The notes: generated by a model from the sequence alone, not told the origin. Shown: positions 40,731 through 48,834, counted from the stretch's first letter. The stretch is 53,545 nucleotides of DNA from Actinomycetes bacterium (GCA_023264975.1 JAHFUS010000021.1:1-53545), one strand, 5' to 3'. Numbers and translations: made by a program.

Positions 40731-41768
40731 GTGGCCCGCTACGACCTCACTGCGGCGGACATGGCCGTGCTGCTCGAGAGCGAGCCCGCCTACCGCACCC
40801 GCCAGGTGTGGGACGGGCTCTACCGCCAGGGCACAGGGCCCGAGCAGTTGACCGCGCTCCCCCGCACGCTGCGGGACCGGCTGGCGTCGGAGCCGGCGCT
40901 GGCGCCGGCCCTCAGCCTCGACGCCGAGGTGGAGTCGGACGGCGGCGACACCGTGAAGTGGCGTTGGGCGCTGCACGACGGCCGCATGATCGAGACGGTC
41001 CTGATGCACTACCCGGGCCGGACCACGGTGTGCGTGTCGAGCCAGGCCGGGTGCGCCATGGCCTGCGGCTTCTGCGCCACCGGCCAGGCCGGGTTCGAGC
41101 GCAACCTGACCACCGGCGAGATCGTGGAGCAGGTCGTCCGGGCCGGAGCCGAGGCCCGGCAGAAGGCTCGGCGGCTGTCCAACGTGGTCTTCATGGGCAT
41201 GGGCGAGCCCCTCGCCAACTACGACAGGGTGTGGGCGGCGGTCGAACGCCTCCACGCCGACGTCGGCCTGTCCGCCCGTCACCTCACCATCTCCACCATC
41301 GGCGTCATCCCCGGCATCCGCCGCCTGGCCGCCGCCCCCCTGCCGGTCAACCTGGCCGTGTCCCTGCACGCCGCCGACGATGTCCTGCGCGACGAGCTGG
41401 TGCCGATCAACCGCCGGTACCCGCTGGCGGAGCTGATGGAGGCCTGCCGGGAGTGGGTCGACGCCAAAGGCCGGCGCCTGTCGTTCGAGTGGGCCCTCAT
41501 CGCCGGCATGAACGACCGCCCGGCCGATGCCGCCCGCCTGGCGCAGTTGGCCCGGGACGTGCGGGCCCACGTGAACCTCATCCCCCTCAACCCCACCCCC
41601 GGCTTCCTCACGATGGGCACGCCGGCGGCCGGGGTGCGGGCGTTCGCGGACCTGCTGACATCCCTCGGCGTGAACGCCACCGTCCGCCGCAACCGGGGCA
41701 CCGACATCGACGCCGCCTGCGGGCAACTGGCGGCGCGGGTCACCCAGCACCCGGATAGGACAGACTGA
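40731..41768 (+). CDS. rlmN: 23S rRNA/tRNA adenine-C2 methyltransferase RlmN
   Basis: A 345-residue radical SAM enzyme that methylates C2 of A2503 in 23S rRNA and A37 in some tRNAs. The cluster motif is C108, C112, C115 (CAMACGFC), and the methyl-carrying cysteine is near the end (C330, DAACGQ). NVVFMGMGEPLANYD and LAVSLHAADD are conserved. GTG at 40731 gives the normal N terminus. Confidence 0.96.
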   Translation: MARYDLTAADMAVLLESEPAYRTRQVWDGLYRQGTGPEQLTALPRTLRDRLASEPALAPALSLDAEVESDGGDTVKWRWALHDGRMIETVLMHYPGRTTVCVSSQAGCAMACGFCATGQAGFERNLTTGEIVEQVVRAGAEARQKARRLSNVVFMGMGEPLANYDRVWAAVERLHADVGLSARHLTISTIGVIPGIRRLAAAPLPVNLAVSLHAADDVLRDELVPINRRYPLAELMEACREWVDAKGRRLSFEWALIAGMNDRPADAARLAQLARDVRAHVNLIPLNPTPGFLTMGTPAAGVRAFADLLTSLGVNATVRRNRGTDIDAACGQLAARVTQHPDRTD

Positions 41769-41772
41769 GTCG

Positions 41773-42138
41773 ATGGAGACAGGTGAGTGGATGAACCGGG
41801 GCCAGCCGCAGACCCTGCAGATCGCGGTGTTCCTCCTGTACGCCAACGCCGTGTTCCTGGTCCTCGACATGCTGCGCTACAGCGTGTTCCCGCTGCTGTT
41901 CCTGCTGAACGCGGCCGGCCTCGTGGTCGCCGGCAACCGCATCGCCAACGAGCGCAAGCTGGAGGGCTACGTCCTCGGCGTGATCATGGCCTTCAGCCCG
42001 TTCCTGCTGCGCTGGTACTACGTCGGGCTCGGCAACGTGTTCTCCACCAGCGTCATCAGCCTGATGTTCGAGATCGCCCTCGTCGCCTTGATGCTGCACC
42101 CCCAGAGCAGGGACTACCAGCGCATCTGGTTCAAGTAA
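41773..42138 (+). CDS. Small integral membrane protein
   Basis: 121 residues with four hydrophobic segments (IAVFLLYANAVFLVLDML, FPLLFLLNAAGLVVAG, GYVLGVIMAFSPFLL, SVISLMFEIALVALML). It ends IWFK and starts four bases after rlmN, so probably is co-transcribed. ATG 41773 or ATG 41791 (the latter behind AGGTGAG). The last codons and stop belong to a 17-bp direct repeat found again at 42844. Function unknown. Confidence 0.8.
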   Translation: METGEWMNRGQPQTLQIAVFLLYANAVFLVLDMLRYSVFPLLFLLNAAGLVVAGNRIANERKLEGYVLGVIMAFSPFLLRWYYVGLGNVFSTSVISLMFEIALVALMLHPQSRDYQRIWFK

Positions 42139-42144
42139 CCGCTG
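42128..42144 (+). repeat. Left direct repeat flanking the toxin-antitoxin cassette
   Basis: GGTTCAAGTAACCGCTG, overlapping the last codons and stop of the small membrane protein. It matches 42844-42860 (GGTTCAAGTAAACGCTG) at 16 of 17 positions in the same orientation. The interval holds exactly the PIN toxin and antitoxin genes. Confidence 0.7.
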
Positions 42145-42172
42145 GTGTAGGAGGTCCTCCCTCGCGGCGGCC

Positions 42173-42550
42173 TCACACGGCTACGACGTCGAGTCGGGGA
42201 TCGAGTCGGCGGAGGTCATCGGGATCGGAGGTGACCACGCGGAGGCCGCGCTGGCGGGCGACGACGACAACTGAGGCGTCGATCACGTCGGTGGTGCCCG
42301 ACGCACCGCACAGCTGGCCGGCCGCCCTCGCCGAAGTGTCGTCCAGGGCGACGACATGGCATACCGGCGAACCGAGAAGCCGGACGAGATGGACTTGGCG
42401 AGCACCATCGCGCCACACCTGACCCACGACCCCGGCCGGCACTACCAGGACGTCGCCGTGGTGCAGCGCCCGGGCCACGAGGCCGACGACGCGCCGGTCG
42501 TTGCGTTCGAAGCCGACCAGGGCGCCGGCGTCGAGCACGGCACCGCTCAA
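42173..42550 (-). CDS. PIN-domain toxin (VapC-like ribonuclease)
   Basis: About 125 residues. The PIN fold acidic residues are D7 (AVLDAGALVGFER), D88/D91 (TDVIDASVV) and D109 (VTSDPDDL), enough for Mg-dependent RNase activity. The position between D7 and D88 that usually carries Glu reads VVPAGVVGQVWRDG, a known variant in actinobacterial PIN proteins. TTG at 42550 overlaps the antitoxin stop (TTGA); GTG 42538 is the alternative. Confidence 0.88.
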   Translation of the reverse strand: MSGAVLDAGALVGFERNDRRVVGLVARALHHGDVLVVPAGVVGQVWRDGARQVHLVRLLGSPVCHVVALDDTSARAAGQLCGASGTTDVIDASVVVVARQRGLRVVTSDPDDLRRLDPRLDVVAV

Positions 42551-42780
42551 CGGCCGAGCACCCGGTCGGCCTCGGCCGACTCCTCGGCGGTGAGCGGTCC
42601 TCCCGTACCTGCGAGCATCTCGTCCAACAGGGACGCGAGGTCGTCGAGCTTGCTCTTCTGAGCGATGGCATCGGCGACGTAGGCGCTGACACTCGACGCA
42701 CGGCCTTGGGCGACGGCCTGGTGAGCCCGTTCGACGAGCTCCGGCGGGAGGCTCACGGCGATCTTCGCCTTCGAGGTCAT
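42547..42780 (-). CDS. Ribbon-helix-helix antitoxin
   Basis: About 77 residues. N-terminal strand KIAVSLPPELVERAHQAV and helices ASSVSAYVADAIAQ form a CopG/RHH DNA-binding domain. The acidic C-terminal tail (LLDEMLAG, LTAEESAEADRVLG) should wrap the toxin. ATG 42780 is chosen; ATGs at 42789 and 42792 are possible. Antitoxin-first order and the four-base overlap with the toxin are typical for vapBC-type operons, which repress themselves. Confidence 0.87.
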   Translation of the reverse strand: MTSKAKIAVSLPPELVERAHQAVAQGRASSVSAYVADAIAQKSKLDDLASLLDEMLAGTGGPLTAEESAEADRVLGR

Positions 42781-42843
42781 ACCAACCATCATACCGTGGG
42801 ACGCCGGCGCACAAGCGATGGAACAGCGTTTCTCCCGGACTCC

Positions 42844-42860
42844 GGTTCAAGTAAACGCTG
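42844..42860 (+). repeat. Right direct repeat flanking the toxin-antitoxin cassette
   Basis: GGTTCAAGTAAACGCTG, one mismatch from 42128-42144. It lies 64 bp upstream of the antitoxin start and 47 bp before the arsR stop. It recreates the 3' end of the small membrane protein gene (WFK-stop) without the gene. Confidence 0.7.
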
Positions 42861-42906
42861 CCCCCTCGGGGCCGTCCTCAGGCGATCGAAGAGCCGTCCT
42901 CGAACC

Positions 42907-43257
42907 TCAGCCCAACACGCCGCTCAGGTGCACCAGGCGGTTCGGAACAGCCCGGTACCAGACCCAGCGACCTCGTTTCTCGCCGACGATCAGCCCGGCG
43001 TCGGCCAGGACTTTGAGGTGATGGGACACCGTCGGTTGCGAGCGCGCCAGCGGCTCGACCAGCTCGCACACGCAAGCCTCCCCGGTCGGAGCGGAGGCCA
43101 GCATGCTGAGAAGCCGAAGTCGGACCGGGTCGGCAAGCACCGCGAAGTCCTTGGCCAACTCGGCGGCTCGTTCCTCCGACAGCGTCGACGCCAGCGCAGA
43201 AGGGCGGCACTCGGCGTCGACCACCGCCCCAGACCTCGTCGCCATGACACCACCCAT
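42907..43257 (-). CDS. arsR: ArsR/SmtB-family arsenic-responsive repressor
   Basis: About 116 residues. Winged helix with FAVLADPVRLRLLSMLASA, the metal-site helix EACVCELVEPL (two Cys in C-x-C) and recognition helix SQPTVSHHLKVLADAGLI. An extra Cys lies near the N terminus (DAECRPSA). Binding of arsenite should release DNA. It is divergent from the aquaporin-ArsC gene, with facing promoters and an inverted repeat in the 70-bp gap. Start ATG 43257 or ATG 43245. Confidence 0.93.
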   Translation of the reverse strand: MGGVMATRSGAVVDAECRPSALASTLSEERAAELAKDFAVLADPVRLRLLSMLASAPTGEACVCELVEPLARSQPTVSHHLKVLADAGLIVGEKRGRWVWYRAVPNRLVHLSGVLG

Positions 43258-43305
43258 TGACAATGATCGATGGTTCGGGTTAACTCATCGACGCCAGTCT
43301 ATCAA
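43257..43305. promoter_or_regulatory. Overlapping divergent promoters and ArsR operator
   Basis: Plus strand: TTGACA (43257-43262), 17 bp, TTAACT (43280-43285). Minus strand: TTGATA (43305-43300), 17 bp, TAACCC (43282-43277). The two -10 boxes overlap at GTTAAC. The inverted repeat TCGATG (43267-43272) / CATCGA (43286-43291) surrounds them, so one ArsR dimer could shut off both directions. Confidence 0.65.
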
Positions 43306-43327
43306 TGCGGAGGCCCGATGTCGCACC

Positions 43328-44788
43328 ATGCACGCCGGAACCGATGGCCCTGACGGTCCACCGAGCTCCCGCCCGGTGACCGTAACGTCGCTCGGTCGGC
43401 GGGCACTCGGCGAGTTCATCGGGACCGCCCTGATGCTGGCGGCCGTCATCGGCTCGGGCGTCGCCGCCCAGCGGCTGTCGCCAGGCGACGCCGGCCTGCA
43501 GCTGCTCGAGAACGCACTCGCCACCGCTGCCGCCCTGATGGCCATCATCCTCGCTATCGGGCCCGTGTCGGGATCCCATCTCAACCCGGTGGTCACCCTG
43601 GCCGGCCGCGTCCTCGGCGGGATCACTACCGGCGAAGCAGGTGTCTACGTCGGCGCCCAGGTAGCCGGCGGAGCCTTCGGCGCCGTGTTGGCCAACCTCA
43701 TGTTCTCGCTGCCCGCCGTGGAACTGTCGACCAAGGTCCGCAGCTCCTGGGGCCTGTGGCTCGGGGAGATCGTGGCCACGTTCGGGCTGCTGCTCGTCAT
43801 CTTCGCCCTCGCCCGCTCGGGCCGGACATCGTCCGCCCCCTTCGCCGTCGGCGCCTACATCGGTGGCGCCTACTTCTTCACCTCGTCGACCAGCGTGGCC
43901 AACCCGGCGGCCACGATCGCCCGTGGCCTGAGCGACAGTTTCGCCGGCATCGCCCCGAGCTCAGCACCCGCTTTCATCGCCATGCAGCTTCTCGGCACCG
44001 CCCTGGCGGTCGTCGTCGTCAGGGTCCTGTACCCCACCGTCGCCGACCTGGCCGCCGACGTGGTGCTGCCACACCCGACGGGCGGCGATCGCCCGGCGTC
44101 GCGGTCCGAGGCCGATAGTCGCCGGCCGGACGCCGTGCCGCAGCCCGGCTCCGGTCGTCGCGTCCAGCCCCATGAGGCAACGCTGCTGGCGCAGATGGCC
44201 GAAGATCTGGCCGCCGAGTACTTCGGTGTCTTCTCGCTCGGGACCGTCGGGCGCTTCGTGGACGAGTCCTTCTCTCAGCTGGGAGAGGCCACCACGGTCG
44301 CGGCATCCCTACCCGCTCTCACCGAGCGATTCGCCCGCGAGCGCCTCCGGGCCCTCGCCCAAGCCCAAGGAGTCGTCGTGTCCGAGGTTCCCGAGGTGCT
44401 CTTCGTCTGCGTCCACAACGCCGGGCGCTCCCAGATGGCCGCCGGCCTCCTCGTTCACCACGCCCAGGGCCTGGTCCATGTCCGCTCGGCCGGCAGTGCC
44501 CCGGTCGAGGAGATCAACCCGGCCGTCGTCGTCGTGATGGCGGAGGTGGGCGTCGACCTCGCCGAGGCCTTCCCCAAGCCCCTCACCGACGAGGTGATCC
44601 GCGCCGCGGACGTCATCGTCACCATGGGCTGCGGCGACGCCTGCCCGCTCTACCCCGGCAAGCGCTATCTCGACTGGCAGCTGGAGGACCCGGCCGGGCG
44701 GGGCGTCGAGGAGGTGCGCGCCATTCGGGACGACATCGACCGGCGGGTCCGTGCCCTTCTGGCCGAGCTGGTGCCGGCCGGTGCCTGA
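43328..44788 (+). CDS. Aquaglyceroporin-arsenate reductase fusion
   Basis: 486 residues in three parts. Residues 20-245: MIP channel with motifs NPV (86-88) and NPA (192-194). Residues 280-350: a three-helix domain (LLAQMAEDLAAEYFGVFS). Residues 355-486: low-molecular-weight-phosphatase-type arsenate reductase with P-loop CVHNAGRS (C361, R367) and further redox cysteines C435 and C439 (CGDACP). Arsenate would be reduced and arsenite let out through the attached channel. Similar channel-enzyme fusions are known in Frankia and Salinispora. ATG 43328; GGAGG is rather far (14 bases). Confidence 0.92.
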   Translation: MHAGTDGPDGPPSSRPVTVTSLGRRALGEFIGTALMLAAVIGSGVAAQRLSPGDAGLQLLENALATAAALMAIILAIGPVSGSHLNPVVTLAGRVLGGITTGEAGVYVGAQVAGGAFGAVLANLMFSLPAVELSTKVRSSWGLWLGEIVATFGLLLVIFALARSGRTSSAPFAVGAYIGGAYFFTSSTSVANPAATIARGLSDSFAGIAPSSAPAFIAMQLLGTALAVVVVRVLYPTVADLAADVVLPHPTGGDRPASRSEADSRRPDAVPQPGSGRRVQPHEATLLAQMAEDLAAEYFGVFSLGTVGRFVDESFSQLGEATTVAASLPALTERFARERLRALAQAQGVVVSEVPEVLFVCVHNAGRSQMAAGLLVHHAQGLVHVRSAGSAPVEEINPAVVVVMAEVGVDLAEAFPKPLTDEVIRAADVIVTMGCGDACPLYPGKRYLDWQLEDPAGRGVEEVRAIRDDIDRRVRALLAELVPAGA

Positions 44789-44881
44789 CGACGGAGGCTC
44801 GGCGCCGGGGGTTTCGGCATCGGTGGCGACTTGACGGGCACCCGACCGCTGTGGTCACAGTCCCAGTGAACGCGGAGCGGA

Positions 44882-44940
44882 CGTAAAGAAGCCGCAAGGA
44901 ACGCCACCCGGCCGCAAAGATCGCGCCAGGATCGCAAGGA
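44882..44940 (+). promoter_or_regulatory. Four direct repeats CGYAARGA upstream of the KimA-like gene
   Basis: CGTAAAGA 44882, CGCAAGGA 44893, CGCAAAGA 44913 and CGCAAGGA 44933. Steps are 11, 20 and 20 bp, about one or two helical turns, as for OmpR/PhoB-type regulators binding one DNA face. Since the gene is potassium-importer-like, a KdpE-type regulator is a reasonable guess. Confidence 0.45.
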
Positions 44941-44948
44941 CCCGCACC

Positions 44949-45016
44949 CGTTCGACCCGGATCGAACGGCAGACGCGTGTCGGGGACGGGAGGGTTCCCA
45001 GGCGGCTCACGCCTGG
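44949..45016 (+). promoter_or_regulatory. Two leader hairpins before the KimA-like gene
   Basis: CGTTCGA / TCGAACG (44949-44955 with 44962-44968, 6-base loop) and CCAGGCG / CGCCTGG (44998-45004 with 45010-45016, loop GCTCA). Together with the repeats above they fill the 262-bp gap. The sequence does not match the ydaO c-di-AMP riboswitch. It could be a structured leader or further protein sites. Confidence 0.4.
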
Positions 45017-45050
45017 CTCGTCCACAGCCGTTGCGCCTAGCTTCGCGTCC

Positions 45051-47108
45051 GTGACGTCGATGCTCAAGAGACTGATGGTCGGACGACCCCTCTCCACTGA
45101 TGAGGAGGAACATCAGCGCATCCCGAAGAAGATCGCCCTCGCAGTCTTCTCGTCGGACGCAATCTCCTCCACGGCCTACGCCACCGAGGAGATCCTGTTC
45201 GTCACCGCCCTCGGGACATCGAGCCTGACGCTCGGCCTTGCCCATCTCGTCCCCATCGGCATCGCCGTAGCGTTTCTCCTGGCCATCGTGACCTTCTCCT
45301 ATCGGCAGACGATCTTCGCCTATCCGAGCGGCGGCGGCTCGTACATCGTGAGCCGGGAGAACCTCGGCAAACTTCCCTCACTCGTCGCCGGCGGTTCGCT
45401 CCTCGTGGACTACATCTTGACGGTGGCGGTATCCATTTCGGCCGGCGTGGCGGCCATCATCTCCATCCCCGCATTTCGTGGTCTGGCTGATCAGCGGGTC
45501 GCGTTGTGCCTCGGATTGATCGCGTTCATCACGATCGTGAACCTCCGAGGTGTGAAGGAGTCGGGCCAGATCTTCGCTTTACCCACCTACATCTACATCT
45601 TCTCCCTCGGCGCGATGCTGGCCATCGGGCTGTTCCGCACGTACTTCGGCCACATCGAGCCGGTTGCCTTCAACCCGGAGAGATTCGAAGGGCTGCGGGA
45701 GGCCGGCGGCAACCTCACGCTGTTCCTCCTCCTCCGGGGCTTCTCATCCGGCGCGGTCGCGCTGAGCGGTGTGGAGGCCATATCGAACGGTGTGCCGGCC
45801 TTCCAGAAGCCTGAGTCCAAGAACGCCTCCACCACCCTCCTGTGGATGGCCTCCGTACTCGGCACGCTCTTCTTCGCGGCTTCGGTGCTCGCCCACCACC
45901 TACGACCGTTCCCCACCCACGAGGAGACGGTCCTGTCGCAGATGGCCCGGGCGGTGATCGGCGACGGGCCGTTCTACCTGGTGCTCCAGTTCGCCACCGC
46001 CGCCATCCTGGTCCTCGCCGCCAACACCGCGTACGCGGACTTCCCACGCCTGTCGTCGATCATCGCCCGGGATGGCTATCTGCCCCGTCAGTTCGCCAAC
46101 CGCGGCGACCGGTTGGTGTTCTCGAACGGTGTCCTCTTCCTGGCGGTCGCCTCCGCCGCCCTCATCGTCGCCTTCGGTGGCATCACCTCCGCCCTGATCC
46201 CGCTCTACGCCATCGGGGTCTTCACGTCGTTCACGCTCAGTCAGGCAGGGATGGTGCGCCACCACCTGAAGCTGCGGGACCCCGGCTGGCGGCAGGGCAC
46301 GGTGATCAACGGCGTGGGAGCGGTGGCCACGCTAGTCGTCACCCTCATCGTGGGTATCACCAAGTTCGCCATCGGTGCCTGGGTGCCGATCGTCGTGGTG
46401 CCGATGATCATCGCCGTGTTCCTGGCCATCAAGCGGCACTATGTCCAGGTCACGGAAGCCATTGCGATCACCCCGGACCAGGTGCGTCCCGAGTCACACA
46501 ACCACACCGTCGTCGTCCTGGTCGGCAGCATCCATAAGGGGGTCATCAAGGCCCTCACATACGCCAAGTCGCTCAGGCCGAACCATCTCGAAGCGCTGTA
46601 CGTGGCGTTCGACGACGAGGACAGCGCCCGGATGCAAAAGGATTGGGAACGCTTCAGGATCGACGTGCCGCTCCAGATCGTGAAGTCCCCATACCGGGAA
46701 CTGGCACAGGAGGTCGAGCACTTCCTCGACGACCTCGACGACCGCTGGGACAACGACACGGTGACGGTCGTGATCCCCGAGTTCGTGGTCCGGCTCCGGA
46801 GCCTCGCCAACTTCCTCCACGGCCAGAGTGCACTGGTCCTGAAGCTCGCCCTTCTCGATCGGCCAAACACCGTCGTCACGTCGGTACCGTTCCAGATCGA
46901 CGGTGGCGGCCGACGCGAGCGCAGGCGTCTCAAGGCGGCGAAACGCATCAGCATCCAGATCCCATCTCCACCGGGTAGCGGAGATGCCCCTGGTTCGGAC
47001 GGTTCGACCCGGCGCCTCGACGGTTCCCGGCCCGAGCGACGGAGCGACGACGAAGAAGTAGGGCATCCGGCCGCCAGCGCCGACGACCAGGCTATCGGAG
47101 GTTGCTAG
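45051..47108 (+). CDS. APC-superfamily permease, KimA-like (potassium importer?)
   Basis: 685 residues: about twelve membrane helices in 1-460, then a cytoplasmic domain of about 200 residues (VVVLVGSIHKGVIKALTYAKSL, ALYVAFDDEDSARMQKDW) resembling a universal-stress-protein fold, and a disordered tail. The N terminus MLKRLMVGRPLSTDEEEHQRIPKKIALAVFSSDAISSTAYATEEIL is close to the KimA/YdaO group, whose B. subtilis member imports K+. Annotated relatives are often just called amino acid permeases. GTG 45051 or ATG 45060. The stop shares CTAG with the convergent LCP gene. Confidence 0.85.
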   Translation: MTSMLKRLMVGRPLSTDEEEHQRIPKKIALAVFSSDAISSTAYATEEILFVTALGTSSLTLGLAHLVPIGIAVAFLLAIVTFSYRQTIFAYPSGGGSYIVSRENLGKLPSLVAGGSLLVDYILTVAVSISAGVAAIISIPAFRGLADQRVALCLGLIAFITIVNLRGVKESGQIFALPTYIYIFSLGAMLAIGLFRTYFGHIEPVAFNPERFEGLREAGGNLTLFLLLRGFSSGAVALSGVEAISNGVPAFQKPESKNASTTLLWMASVLGTLFFAASVLAHHLRPFPTHEETVLSQMARAVIGDGPFYLVLQFATAAILVLAANTAYADFPRLSSIIARDGYLPRQFANRGDRLVFSNGVLFLAVASAALIVAFGGITSALIPLYAIGVFTSFTLSQAGMVRHHLKLRDPGWRQGTVINGVGAVATLVVTLIVGITKFAIGAWVPIVVVPMIIAVFLAIKRHYVQVTEAIAITPDQVRPESHNHTVVVLVGSIHKGVIKALTYAKSLRPNHLEALYVAFDDEDSARMQKDWERFRIDVPLQIVKSPYRELAQEVEHFLDDLDDRWDNDTVTVVIPEFVVRLRSLANFLHGQSALVLKLALLDRPNTVVTSVPFQIDGGGRRERRRLKAAKRISIQIPSPPGSGDAPGSDGSTRRLDGSRPERRSDDEEVGHPAASADDQAIGGC

Positions 47109-48310
47109 GGCTTGGACGGGAAGAGGGTGATCGGCGGCAGGATCGTGTTGGGCGTCGTGGTTCCGGGACCGGGCGCGGTGGTGGGCGACGGGAGCAGCGT
47201 GATGGGCGGGCTGGTGGGGGCGGTGGGCGCCGGGGCCGGGGTTGTGCTCGGCGGCGTGCCGGCGGCGGCCGGCGGCGGCGCCGTCTCACCGCCGATGACG
47301 GCATCGGCGCGCAGATCGGTGAACAGGGCCGCGGCCTCGGGTGTCAGGTACACCACCGAGGCGCGACCCGCCGTCCCGATGCGGCCCGGTACCACCACGT
47401 TCTTCATGCGGGCCGGGTCGGTGCGACGGCCGAGGGCTACCAGAGGCAGCACCTTGTCGGGAGCGACGTCGAGCGCGGTGCTTGCGAGCAGCACGTCGGC
47501 CCACTTCCGGATGCCGGCGTCATCGCCCACCTCGGAGCGGATCTTTCCCATCGCCGCCTGGATGAGCACGCCCTGGTTCGACGACCGCCCGAAGTCGCCG
47601 TTGGGGGTGTCGTGGCGGTTCCGGGTGAAGGCCAGGGCCTGGGCACCGTTGAGCTTGTGCCACCCCTGCTCGAAGAAGGCGCCCGAGAACCGGTCGGCCA
47701 TGCGCTGGTTCACCAGCACGTTGACACCGCCGAGGTCGTCCACGAGGCGCTGGACGCCCTGGAAGCCGGTCAGCACGTAGTACTGGATGGGCAGGCCGGT
47801 GAGGCGGCGCACCGTGTCGACCATGAGGCTGGGGCCGCCCATGGCCAGCGCGCTGTTCATCTTCCCGGTCCCGCGACCGGGGATCTCGACCCACGAGTCA
47901 CGCGGGAAGCCGACGATGGTGCCCTCGAAGGTGCGGGGGTTGACGGCGATCAGGTGGATGGAGTCCCCGTTGGTGCGGCGGATGTCCTCCCCGGGGCGGG
48001 CATCGGACCCGATGACGAGCATGAACTGGAGGCCGCCGGGGACCGGGATGGAGCTGTTGAACGGGATGGCCGCGCCGTAGGCGGCGCCGTCGGTGCCGAG
48101 CAGGCCGCCACCCACGGGGCCCGAGCCACCGCCGGCGCCGAGCACGACGGGGTCTCCGGTCGGCGGCGGCGCTTCGACGATCGTGGGCCCGGGCAGCGCA
48201 GTGGCCTGGGTGGAGGACGTGCTGCCCACCACCAGACGGGGCGAGTCGTCGCCCGAGTGGGTTGCGAGCGCGGTCAACGACAGCACCAAGAGAATCCCGA
48301 CACCCACCAT
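47105..48310 (-). CDS. LytR-CpsA-Psr (LCP) family cell wall glycopolymer ligase
   Basis: About 401 residues. One N-terminal membrane helix (VGVGILLVLSLTALA) is followed by the LCP domain, with FMLVIGSDARPGEDIRRTNGDSI, GFPRDSWVEIPG, NSALAMGGPSLMVDTV, VDDLGGVNVLV and LNGAQALAFTRNRHDTPNGDFGR (conserved Asp and Arg). LCP enzymes attach arabinogalactan or teichoic acid-type polymers to peptidoglycan. The C-terminal ~70 residues are Pro/Thr-rich. ATG 48310 has GGTGAGG seven bases upstream; longer in-frame starts lack homology. Confidence 0.92.
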   Translation of the reverse strand: MVGVGILLVLSLTALATHSGDDSPRLVVGSTSSTQATALPGPTIVEAPPPTGDPVVLGAGGGSGPVGGGLLGTDGAAYGAAIPFNSSIPVPGGLQFMLVIGSDARPGEDIRRTNGDSIHLIAVNPRTFEGTIVGFPRDSWVEIPGRGTGKMNSALAMGGPSLMVDTVRRLTGLPIQYYVLTGFQGVQRLVDDLGGVNVLVNQRMADRFSGAFFEQGWHKLNGAQALAFTRNRHDTPNGDFGRSSNQGVLIQAAMGKIRSEVGDDAGIRKWADVLLASTALDVAPDKVLPLVALGRRTDPARMKNVVVPGRIGTAGRASVVYLTPEAAALFTDLRADAVIGGETAPPPAAAGTPPSTTPAPAPTAPTSPPITLLPSPTTAPGPGTTTPNTILPPITLFPSKP

Positions 48311-48556
48311 GGCCCGCCTCACCGGGGCCAACTGTACGACGGCCAGGTCCGGCGCTGCCAGCACACCGGCCCTTCGCACCGTCGGTCCTGCAGCGGCGCC
48401 AACGGGCGATCGTGGCGGGCGGCGGCGGCCACCTCGGCGCCGAGGGGCCACGGGTTGGGAAGGCGGCCGTCGAGCCCGGTGCTCTGCCGGGCCATGAGCG
48501 GGGCCGGCCTGCCTGTCTGCGCGACGGGCATGACCTGCCGGTGTCAGCATGGCGGC

Positions 48557-48739
48557 GTGGGCGACGGCATGGTGCGGGACGGTCTCGAACTGCTCTTCGT
48601 CGTCGCCGTGGGCGGGATGCTGTGGTCGGCCGTGCGCCGGCTGCGCGCCGGCCAGGTCAGCGTCCACCGCTGCGGCGCCTGCGGACGCCCCACCTCGCGG
48701 GCCTACCCCCGCTGCACCCGCTGCGGCGCCCCGCTGTAG
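48557..48739 (+). CDS. Small membrane protein with zinc ribbon
   Basis: 60 residues (56 from ATG 48569). One hydrophobic helix (LELLFVVAVGGMLWSAV), a basic stretch, then HRCGACGRPTSRAYPRCTRCGAPL with two CxxC pairs typical of a zinc ribbon. It is divergent from the LCP gene and 95 bp ahead of menG. Domain logic supports a real gene although the start is weak. Function unknown. Confidence 0.6.
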   Translation: MGDGMVRDGLELLFVVAVGGMLWSAVRRLRAGQVSVHRCGACGRPTSRAYPRCTRCGAPL

Positions 48740-48834
48740 CGACGATGACCGGCTACCGGTTGGCGGGCGACCACTCGTAGAGTGACTCCCGTGGAACGTC
48801 ACGGCCCGGAGCGGCGGACAACGGCGGCCGTCGC

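Noticed and set aside
42793-42906. Further gene between antitoxin and arsR
   Set aside because: Only 114 bp containing the right direct repeat; no frame with coding character.
44949-44968. tRNA T-arm-like CGTTCGA...TCGAACG
   Set aside because: Only this one stem is present; no acceptor, D or anticodon arms can be placed around it.
44789-45050. ydaO-type c-di-AMP riboswitch before the KimA-like gene
   Set aside because: The conserved elements of that riboswitch class cannot be found in the leader; only small unrelated hairpins and direct repeats are seen.
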